In this document: one piece after another, positions 1-5,769 of the stretch
How the letters are laid out: the number at the start of each line of letters is the position of its first letter
How positions within the stretch are numbered: the stretch's first letter is position 1
Source: Anaerolineae bacterium
Lineage (GTDB): Bacteria > Chloroflexota > Anaerolineae > B4-G1
Length of the DNA: 11,972 bases
Direction: 5' to 3'
Assembly: GCA_016783285.1 (NCBI GenBank)
Contig: JADHWW010000163.1
Span: forward strand, 1-11,972
Made by a program: the position numbers and the translations under genes
The notes under the pieces: generated by a model
The model's database searches: none
What the model saw: the letters and a program-made list of their open reading frames with translations, nothing else
Told to the model about the DNA's origin: nothing

Positions 1-253
1 GGTCCTGAGCAACCGCTTTTCTTAGATCCTCTTGTGAAACCTTAGCGGCCAGCGCGAGTAATTCCTCCAAGTCTGCCTCCAACTCCCGCGCGAGCTTTTC
101 AATAACCTCATCGCTTGGTGGGGGTACTTTCCCGTTTTCGATCTTGCTTAGATAGGTGAAATCGATCTCTACTCTACGTGCCAGATCCCTCAGAGAAATC
201 CGATTATCTCTCGTTGTCCTAAGCTCCCGGATCCGCTCCCCGAATGTTGTCAT
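1..253 (-). CDS. XRE/Cro-family HTH transcriptional regulator (partial, runs off left edge)
   Basis: Translating the minus strand from the ATG at 253-251 gives 84 residues without a stop up to the window edge, starting MTTFGERIRELRTTRDN. Residues about 5-62 fit a classic HTH_3 fold: GERIRELR as helix 1, SLRDLARRVEIDFTYLSKIENG as the helix-turn-helix, then PPSDEVIEKLARELEADLEELL. The start is supported by a purine-rich stretch (GAGAGAGGTGGGGG) directly upstream. It is transcribed away from the BREX genes, from a promoter bracketed by inverted repeats, so autorepression is likely. A nearby ImmA/IrrE protease partner would be common for this family, but it would lie outside the window. Whether this protein also controls the BREX operon is inference. 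Confidence 0.85.
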   Translation of the reverse strand, partial: MTTFGERIRELRTTRDNRISLRDLARRVEIDFTYLSKIENGKVPPPSDEVIEKLARELEADLEELLALAAKVSQEDLRKAVAQD

Positions 254-297
254 CACCCCCACCTCTCTCGTATCCCAGCAGAACCTGGCGCGCTTGC

Positions 298-349
298 GTT
301 GAATTATCAACTCAACGAGAGTATAACACATCGGTGTTGAGCTGTCAAG
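298..349. promoter_or_regulatory. Paired inverted repeats, probable XRE operator
   Basis: Two sites share the form GTTGA-N4-TCAA(C/G): 298-311 (GTTGA-atta-TCAAC) and 336-349 (GTTGA-gctg-TCAAG). Their centres are 38 bases apart. The right site overlaps the -35 box and the left site lies just downstream of the -10 box. An extra half site TCAAC lies at 312-316. This placement is what one expects of an autoregulating dimeric repressor. The assignment to the XRE protein is inference from position. Confidence 0.55.
320..348 (-). promoter_or_regulatory. sigma70-type promoter of the XRE regulator
   Basis: On the minus strand there is a perfect -35 box TTGACA (plus-strand 343-348) and a -10 box TATACT (plus-strand 320-325), separated by exactly 17 bases. 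Transcription would begin near 313 and run left into the XRE gene, leaving an untranslated leader of about 60 bases. Confidence 0.8.
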
Positions 350-354
350 TTAAC

Positions 355-570
355 ACAAGATGCTTGCCGAATAGACTCTGGCTCCCTTATCGGGAGCAGT
401 GAGTCCCATCCATCTAAGCTTCGCAGTGGTGTAGAACGACTTAGTCCCGTGGCCCTTGCCGAGCGGGTCGTAGAGGTCGTACGCACGCTTCATCTGGGTG
501 GGGATCGGTGGTCTTCGGGGGCTACGGTGGACGGGGCAGCACGCCGACGGAGCAGGCACTCTGCGGGCGG
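355..570. other. Gene-poor spacer, no supported function
   Basis: No feature here can be assigned with confidence. A minus-strand reading frame from an ATG at 493-491 to a stop at 350-352 encodes 47 residues starting MKRAYDLYDPLGKGHGTKSF, which looks protein-like in composition. It has no clear ribosome binding site, runs into the XRE promoter, and matches no family I recognise. It could be the decayed tail of an older gene. Confidence 0.3.
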
Positions 571-599
571 TTGCGCTTTTCCGCGCTGTGTGATACACT
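571..599 (+). promoter_or_regulatory. Weak candidate promoter for the BREX leader
   Basis: TTGCGC (571-576) and TACACT (594-599) are separated by 17 bases. Three of six -35 and four of six -10 positions match the sigma70 consensus. It is the best plus-strand candidate I see upstream of brxF and would give a leader of roughly 200 bases. The match is modest and the true start could be elsewhere. Confidence 0.35.
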
Positions 600-631
600 C
601 ACACCGACCGCATACGAACGGTGGAAAACCT

Positions 632-706
632 ATGATACCACCCTCGCGGCAACAAAAAAAGGGACGTTGGAGTTTACTCCTCCTTTCGTCCCCATTTCAA
701 CCCTGA
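632..706 (+). CDS. Possible leader peptide with four consecutive Leu codons
   Basis: An ATG at 632 opens a 24-codon frame (MIPPSRQQKKGRWSLLLLSSPFQP) ending at TGA 704-706. A GGTGG stretch lies 7-8 bases upstream and could serve as a weak ribosome binding site. The run TTA CTC CTC CTT at 674-685 encodes four leucines in a row, preceded by Trp. The stop codon falls on the 5' arm of a strong stem (701-715 with 757-771) that competes with the terminator at 749-787. This is the geometry of amino-acid-responsive leader peptides such as leuL. Such control of a defence operon is not something I know of, and chance cannot be excluded for so short a frame. Confidence 0.3.
   Translation: MIPPSRQQKKGRWSLLLLSSPFQP
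654..692 (-). terminator. Hairpin with U-tract on the minus strand
   Basis: GGGACG (661-666) pairs with CGTCCC (687-692), with an inner GGAG/CTCC pairing. On the minus strand this is followed by seven T residues (plus-strand A run 654-660), the form of a Rho-independent terminator. No minus-strand gene lies immediately to its right, so it may instead act as a barrier to antisense transcription or be part of the leader fold. Confidence 0.35.
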
Positions 707-771
707 CCTGCCAGGATCAGGTCAAAGATGCCCAGATTCTAGCACAGAGCCGCTGCCCTGGCAAGTCAGGG
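701..771 (+). promoter_or_regulatory. Antiterminator-like stem competing with the brxF-proximal terminator
   Basis: Bases 701-715 (CCCTGACCTGCCAGG) pair with 757-771 (CCTGGCAAGTCAGGG) at 14 of 15 positions around a 41-base loop. The same 5' arm can instead form a small perfect hairpin (TGACCTG 704-710 with CAGGTCA 718-724). The 3' arm is needed for the terminator stem at 749-776. The structures are therefore mutually exclusive, which is the hallmark of an attenuator or riboswitch-type leader. The pairing is seen in the sequence; regulation is inference. Confidence 0.45.
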
Positions 772-787
772 GCGGCTTTCGTCTTTT
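749..787 (+). terminator. Rho-independent terminator-like hairpin just upstream of brxF
   Basis: GCCGC (749-753) and CCCTG (756-760) pair with CAGGG (767-771) and GCGGC (772-776), leaving a 2-base bulge and a 6-base loop. The T-rich stretch TTTCGTCTTTT follows at 777-787. It ends 23 bases before the brxF ATG on the same strand. It either ends an upstream transcript or attenuates the BREX operon. Confidence 0.6.
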
Positions 788-810
788 AGCAACCGAGAAG
801 CTTACCCGAT

Positions 811-1290
811 ATGTCCAAACTCTCATTGGCCAAACTCGCCGAGCTAGAGCAACTTCTGCCTAACATCGCTCACCAGTATTATCGGTTGGCCCTGGTTGCT
901 GGTCCAACTGGTTCAGGCAAGACACCACTGCTCAAGGAGCTGTGCCAGCGACAGGGCATTCCCTACCTCAACGTCAACCTGGCCCTCAGCCAGCGATTGC
1001 TCGACCTGACCAGCAAGGAGCGCCCCCTGCGCGTGCGCCGCCTGCTCGACGACGTGATTGGCGAGCAGCCGGGGGACATCACTGTTCTGGACAACATCGA
1101 GTTGCTTTTCGACCCGGCCCTGCACCAGGACCCGCTGGTCTGCCTGCAAGCGCTCAGCCGCAACAAGACCCTTATCGTCGCCTGGAGTGGCACGTATGAT
1201 GAGAAGAAGGTGCTGACTTATGCCGAGCCGGGACATCCTGAGTACCGCCGCTATGAACGTCCTGAAGTGATCGTCATTGCCTTGCCGTAG
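811..1290 (+). CDS. brxF: BrxF, P-loop ATPase of BREX type 3
   Basis: This is a 159-residue single-domain P-loop protein. Walker A is GPTGSGKT at residues 31-38, and Walker B is the hydrophobic run ending in acid ITVLDNIE at 90-97 (D94, E97). The segment LIVAWSGTYD near 121-130 resembles a sensor strand. Small size, motif spacing and position directly before a giant brxC-type gene match BrxF, which is specific to BREX type 3. BREX systems block phage replication and methylate host DNA at non-palindromic sites; the precise role of BrxF is not established. The ATG at 811 has GAGAAG about 10 bases upstream. The stop overlaps the ribosome binding site of brxC, indicating one transcript. Confidence 0.85.
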   Translation: MSKLSLAKLAELEQLLPNIAHQYYRLALVAGPTGSGKTPLLKELCQRQGIPYLNVNLALSQRLLDLTSKERPLRVRRLLDDVIGEQPGDITVLDNIELLFDPALHQDPLVCLQALSRNKTLIVAWSGTYDEKKVLTYAEPGHPEYRRYERPEVIVIALP

Positions 1291-1305
1291 GAGGAAATCG
1301 GACCT

Positions 1306-4300
1306 ATGAAATACAAGCACCTGGTCCAGTTTGAGCCCATCGAGACCGTCGTGCAGTTGCGGGAAGCTGACGACAAGCGAGGGGCGGCCACCCTGGTCAA
1401 GACCTACGTCATCTCTGACCGCATGGCCGACCTGCTGACGCGCCTGGTGATCCCCCAGTTGCAGTTCGCCGCGCCGAAGGACAACAAGGGACTGCTGGTC
1501 GTGGGTAACTATGGCACCGGCAAGTCGCACCTGATGTCGGTGCTGTCCGCGGTGGCGGAACACGGCGATCTGGTCGCGTCCTTGACCAATGGGCCTGTCA
1601 CCGGCGCAGCCGACGCCATCGCCGGCCAGTTCCGCGTCGTGCGCACCGAGATCGGCGCGACGACCATGCCCCTGCGCGACATCCTGTTCGGCGAACTGGA
1701 GTTGGCTTTAGGGAAGATGGGCATCGCCTATTCGTTCCCAGCAATGAGCGAAGCGCCCAACAGCAAAGACCTGCTGGTGGCCATGATGAGCGCCTTCTAC
1801 GAGAAGTGCCCCGAACAGGGATTGCTGCTCGTCGTGGACGAGTTGCTCGACTTCCTTCGCTCGCGGCGCGACCAGGAATTGGTGCTGGATTTGACCTTCC
1901 TGCGGGAGTTGGGGGAGGTCTGCCGGCTGTCGCGGTTCCGGTTTATGGCTGGCATCCAGGAGTCGCTGTTCGACAGCCCCCGCTTCCAGTTCGTGGCCGA
2001 CTCGGTGCGCCGCGTGAAGGACCGCTTCGAGCAGGTGCGCATCGCCCGCGAGGACGTAGCCTATGTGGTGGCGGAGCGGCTGCTGCGCAAGGACGCCCAG
2101 CAGAAAGGACGCATCCGCGAGCACCTGCAGCGTTTCACGCCCTTGTACGGCACTATGGCCGAGCGGATGGACGACTTTGTGCGGCTCTTCCCGGTCCACC
2201 CGGCCTACCTGGAGGTGTTTGAGCGGGTGTACGTGGCCGAGAAGCGGGAGGTACTCAAGACGCTCAGCGCCGAGATGCAGGATCGCCTGGAGAGCGACGT
2301 GCCGCCCGACCAGCCGGGCCTCATTGCCTACGATTCCTACTGGGCCAGGCTGCGCGAGAATCCTTCCTTCCGCAGCATCCCGGAGATCAAAGAGGTGATT
2401 GACAGGAGCCAGGTGCTGGAGGACCGGGTGCGCAATGCCTTCACCCGGCCCCAGTACCAGCCGGCGGCCCTGCGGATCATCAACGCCCTCAGCGTCCACC
2501 GGCTGACCACCGGCGATATCTATGCACCGCTGGGCGCCACCGCCGAGGAACTGCGTGACGGCCTTTGCCTTTACCTCCCCATACCGGAGCGGGACGCCGA
2601 CTTTCTCATGACTACGGTCGAGTCCACGCTGCGGGAGATCACGCGCACCGTCAGCGGCCAGTTCATCTCGTTCAACCCCGACAATGGCCAGTATTACCTG
2701 GATTTGAAGAAAGACATAGACTTTGACGCCCAGATCGAGCAGCGAGCGGAGAGCCTGGACGACAACCAACTCGACCGTTACTACTTCGAGGTGCTGAAGC
2801 GGGTCTTGGAATGTGCAGAGTCCACCTACGTCCCCGGCTACAACATCTGGCAGCACGAGGTCGAGTGGCGCGAGCGGAAGGTGACGCGCCCTGGCTATCT
2901 CTTCTTCGGCGCGCCCAACCAGCGCTCCACCGCCCAGCCGCCCCGCGAGTTCTATCTGTACCTACTCCAGCCTCACGCCCCGCCGTCGTTCACCGATGAA
3001 CAGAAGGCCGACGAGGTCTTCTTTCGATTGGCTCGACCGGACGAGGAGTTTGAAACCGCGCTCAGGCTTTACGCTGGCGCCCGCGAGATGGCCGGGTCTG
3101 CATCGGGGGGCAACCGGATGCAGTACGAGAAGAAGGCTGACGGCCACCTCAAACGGCTGCAAAAGTGGCTGCGGGAGAACTCGCTCCAGGCGGTGGACGT
3201 GACCTACAAAGGCGTGACCCGGCCCTTTGTTGAGTGGATCAAGGGGCCTGCCTTGAGCTCGTCGAAGGGCGGCGCGGAGCCTCGCGCCACGGCATCGGTG
3301 CGCGACTTGGTCAACGGCGTGGCTTCGGTCTGCCTGAGCACCTACTTCGCTGAGTGGTTGCCCGATTACCCGGCTTTCTCCATCCTGGTCACCCAGGCCA
3401 GCCGGGCGCAGGCGGCCCAGGAGGCAGTGCGCTGGCTGGCTGGCGGGCTAAAAACGCGCCAGGGGACCGCCGTGCTTGATGCGCTGGATCTGCTGGACGA
3501 TAACCGCGTTAAAGGGCGCGACTCGCGCTACGCCGGTTACTTCCTGCAGCAACTATCCCACAAGGGCGAGGGCCAGGTGCTCAACCGCTCCGAGTTGATC
3601 GGGGGCGAGATTGAGGCCGAGGCCGACCGCCGCTTTGGCTTGGAGCCGGAATGGGTGGCAGTAGTTCTACTGGGGCTGACCTACACCGGCGAGATCACGC
3701 TGGCCCTGCCCGGCCGCAAGATTGACGCCGGCAACCTGGAAGAGACGATCAAGATTCCCATCGCTGACCTGGCCAACTGGAAGTTCATCGGACGGCCCAA
3801 GGGGCTGCCGCTGGCCGCGCTAACCGAGTTGTTCCAGTTGTTGGAGTTGCCCACTGGCTTGATCAAAGACGCCAGCCAGCACGACTCAGCCATTGAGCAA
3901 CTGCAGAAGCGGGTGGCCGACGAACTGGACCGGTTGGTGTTGGCCCGGCAGAAGGCTCAGGGTGGCTTGCCGGTGTGGGAGGCCAACTTGCTGGAGGGCC
4001 AGGCAAAAACCGGCCTGCTGCGCCGGCTGGATGAGCACAAGTCCTTCCTGGAATCATTGCAGACCTACAACACACCCGGCAAACTGCACAATTTTCGCTA
4101 CAGCACCGCCGAGGTAAAGGCCCAGGCGGCTGGGCGGGTGCTCGTGGGCGACCTGGAGACGCTGGCCGAGGTAGTAGCCGCCATCCAGCCGCTGACCGCC
4201 TACCTGGGCGTGGCGATGGCTGTGCTCCCTGCCGATCACGAGTGGTCACAGACCGTCAAGTCCCTGCAGACGGAGCAACTGGCCCAACTGCGAGACCCCC

Positions 4301-5019
4301 AGAACTGGCGCCAGCCCACGCTGCGCGCTTCCCTCAGTGGTGCGCTGGAGAACCTGAAGAGCGAGTACATCCAGGTCTACCTGAACCTGCACCGTCACGC
4401 GCGGCTCAACGGGGCCGAGGACGACCGCAAGAAGCGGTTGATGGGCGACCCGCACCACAAGCAGTTGACCGGGCTGGCTGCGATTGACTTCCTGCCAGTG
4501 GCCGACCTGAAGGAGTGGGAGAGCAATCTGGCCGACCTGCGCCCCTGCTACGCCATCGGCGCTTCCGACTTGAAGGAACATCCCCTGTGCCCCAACTGCG
4601 GCTACCGCCCGGTGGAAGAACCGGCGGGCAAGCCCGCCCAAGCCATACTCGACGAGCAGGAGGACAGGCTGGACCAACTCTACACCGGTTGGACCAACGC
4701 GCTGCTGACCAACCTGCGCCAGGAGGCGACCCGGGCCAACGTCGCGCTGATGACACCCGATCAGCAGAAACTGGTTCAGGGCTTTCTGGATGCCGGCGCG
4801 TTGCCAGACAAGGTGAGCTACGACTTTGTGCAGACGGTCAAGGAGGCGCTTACTGGTCTGGAGCGGGTCGCCGTGCCGCCGGAGGACATTCTGATGGCGC
4901 TGACGCAAGGTGGGATGCCCTGCACGGTGCAGGAGCTATTGTCCCGCTTCCGCAGCTTTGTCGAGGAGCGGACCGAGGGCAAGGACTCCAACAAGGTGCG
5001 GATTGTAGTGGAATGGTAG
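1306..5019 (+). CDS. brxC: BrxC, large P-loop protein of BREX type 3 (DUF6079-like)
   Basis: The product is 1237 residues. Walker A is GNYGTGKS at residues 67-74, and Walker B is GLLLVVDE ending at D178-E179. The first roughly 450 residues resemble a AAA+-like ATPase core, and a long helical remainder follows. A CPNC pair (C1095, C1098) near the C-terminus, with C1081 upstream, suggests a small metal site. Length and operon position fit BrxC, the large ATPase present in all BREX types, here of the type 3 (DUF6079-like) form. The start ATG is preceded by AGGAGG (1289-1294), which overlaps the brxF stop. Residues 648-655 (PALSSSKG) are encoded by an in-frame copy of a dispersed repeat (see 3247-3269). 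The frame is otherwise intact. Confidence 0.85.
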   Translation: MKYKHLVQFEPIETVVQLREADDKRGAATLVKTYVISDRMADLLTRLVIPQLQFAAPKDNKGLLVVGNYGTGKSHLMSVLSAVAEHGDLVASLTNGPVTGAADAIAGQFRVVRTEIGATTMPLRDILFGELELALGKMGIAYSFPAMSEAPNSKDLLVAMMSAFYEKCPEQGLLLVVDELLDFLRSRRDQELVLDLTFLRELGEVCRLSRFRFMAGIQESLFDSPRFQFVADSVRRVKDRFEQVRIAREDVAYVVAERLLRKDAQQKGRIREHLQRFTPLYGTMAERMDDFVRLFPVHPAYLEVFERVYVAEKREVLKTLSAEMQDRLESDVPPDQPGLIAYDSYWARLRENPSFRSIPEIKEVIDRSQVLEDRVRNAFTRPQYQPAALRIINALSVHRLTTGDIYAPLGATAEELRDGLCLYLPIPERDADFLMTTVESTLREITRTVSGQFISFNPDNGQYYLDLKKDIDFDAQIEQRAESLDDNQLDRYYFEVLKRVLECAESTYVPGYNIWQHEVEWRERKVTRPGYLFFGAPNQRSTAQPPREFYLYLLQPHAPPSFTDEQKADEVFFRLARPDEEFETALRLYAGAREMAGSASGGNRMQYEKKADGHLKRLQKWLRENSLQAVDVTYKGVTRPFVEWIKGPALSSSKGGAEPRATASVRDLVNGVASVCLSTYFAEWLPDYPAFSILVTQASRAQAAQEAVRWLAGGLKTRQGTAVLDALDLLDDNRVKGRDSRYAGYFLQQLSHKGEGQVLNRSELIGGEIEAEADRRFGLEPEWVAVVLLGLTYTGEITLALPGRKIDAGNLEETIKIPIADLANWKFIGRPKGLPLAALTELFQLLELPTGLIKDASQHDSAIEQLQKRVADELDRLVLARQKAQGGLPVWEANLLEGQAKTGLLRRLDEHKSFLESLQTYNTPGKLHNFRYSTAEVKAQAAGRVLVGDLETLAEVVAAIQPLTAYLGVAMAVLPADHEWSQTVKSLQTEQLAQLRDPQNWRQPTLRASLSGALENLKSEYIQVYLNLHRHARLNGAEDDRKKRLMGDPHHKQLTGLAAIDFLPVADLKEWESNLADLRPCYAIGASDLKEHPLCPNCGYRPVEEPAGKPAQAILDEQEDRLDQLYTGWTNALLTNLRQEATRANVALMTPDQQKLVQGFLDAGALPDKVSYDFVQTVKEALTGLERVAVPPEDILMALTQGGMPCTVQELLSRFRSFVEERTEGKDSNKVRIVVEW
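3247..3269 (-). repeat. In-frame copy of a dispersed Chloroflexota-type repeat inside brxC
   Basis: Read on the minus strand, this 23-base segment is CCCTTCGAC-GA-GCTCAAGGCAGG. It shares its first nine bases and 10 of its last twelve with the copy at 10571-10610. On the plus strand it encodes PALSSSKG without disturbing the brxC frame. The element family is recognised from memory of Anaerolineae genomes, where LSLSKG-type translations recur. Confidence 0.6.
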
Positions 5020-5033
5020 TCGGGAGGCCTCAA

Positions 5034-5735
5034 ATGCAGCGTTACGCTCACCACGATGATAGATCGCTAGCACTGGAGATCATTCCAAGTTGGCTGGACT
5101 GGGTTGAGCAACAGGATATGGCAGGAGCGTATATGGCTACATGGATTGCTTTCAATGCCATCTATGTAGCGGAGTACAAGCGTCCTTACGCGGAGCGAGC
5201 AAAGAACGGTCCTAAATATCCAAAAGAACCTAACGAGTATGGCTTGAAACTGATTAGGCTGCAAGGTCCGCCTAGTGAGCGCTGCATGATCCGGCATACC
5301 CTGGGAAAGCTACCGCCGTATTTCAAGTGGGAGTTGCTTAATCTATCATCTCCTACCAAGAAGGGTGATACCTGCCTGAGCTTCTTCGCACGACGGATTC
5401 CCGTTTGGCAAGATACAGAGATTGCACAAGATGAATTGAAACAGTTGGTTAACGGGGTCATCAACGTTCGAAGGACACTTAATCAAGACACCCCTCATTG
5501 GACACCTGTGGATCTGAATGCTCTCGAGCAATTCACTGTCGAGGCAGCGGAGGGAGCGACACCAAACATACCTACTGTACTTGTAAACCAGATTGGAGAC
5601 CTTCTTTACACCGTGCGTAACAATCTCTTCCACGGCTGCAAAGTCTCCGGGGACTCCAACGACGATGAGGTATTGCGTAACGCCCTGGAACTGCTGCGTG
5701 CCATCGTAACATTCTATATCAACTGGACAGATTAA
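5034..5735 (+). CDS. Probable HEPN-domain protein within the BREX operon
   Basis: The product is 233 residues. Its C-terminal helix carries RNNLFHG with R195 and H200, the R-x4-H signature of HEPN ribonucleases, followed by a polar loop and the helix DDEVLRNALELLRAIV. Near the N-terminus, ATWIAFNAIY (35-44) resembles the first helix of several HEPN-type proteins. HEPN proteins are frequent RNA-cleaving effectors in toxin-antitoxin and anti-phage systems, so a role as an RNase effector or accessory is plausible. The ATG at 5034 has GGGAGG at 5022-5027, six bases upstream, and lies 14 bases after the brxC stop; pglXI starts 34 bases after its end. Two hand-counted 60-base blocks are 47-50% GC, against 68% in a block of late brxC, suggesting separate acquisition. 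The HEPN call rests on motif and helix pattern only. Confidence 0.6.
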   Translation: MQRYAHHDDRSLALEIIPSWLDWVEQQDMAGAYMATWIAFNAIYVAEYKRPYAERAKNGPKYPKEPNEYGLKLIRLQGPPSERCMIRHTLGKLPPYFKWELLNLSSPTKKGDTCLSFFARRIPVWQDTEIAQDELKQLVNGVINVRRTLNQDTPHWTPVDLNALEQFTVEAAEGATPNIPTVLVNQIGDLLYTVRNNLFHGCKVSGDSNDDEVLRNALELLRAIVTFYINWTD

Positions 5736-5769
5736 CGGTTGACAGCGCAATACAGAGGTGAAGTAACGT

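Noticed and set aside
350..493. Minus-strand 47-residue frame starting MKRAYDLYDPLG
   Set aside because: Composition looks protein-like, but there is no ribosome binding site or recognised family, and its end overlaps the XRE promoter. It is kept only as a remark in the spacer entry.
449..789. Two overlapping plus-strand frames of 85 and 93 residues upstream of brxF
   Set aside because: Low-complexity Arg/Pro/Ser-rich translations typical of GC-rich noncoding DNA. Only the last 25 codons of one of them (632-706) are discussed, as a possible leader peptide.
913..1563. Long minus-strand frame opposite brxF and the start of brxC
   Set aside because: It overlaps two well-supported plus-strand genes and has no motif; it is a mirror frame of high-GC coding sequence.
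1708..2856. 382-residue minus-strand frame inside brxC
   Set aside because: A shadow of the brxC codon pattern; the plus-strand frame carries the conserved Walker motifs.
4515..5033. Upstream extension of the HEPN gene frame into brxC
   Set aside because: This part is an out-of-frame reading of brxC. The ATG at 5034 with its GGGAGG site is the credible start.
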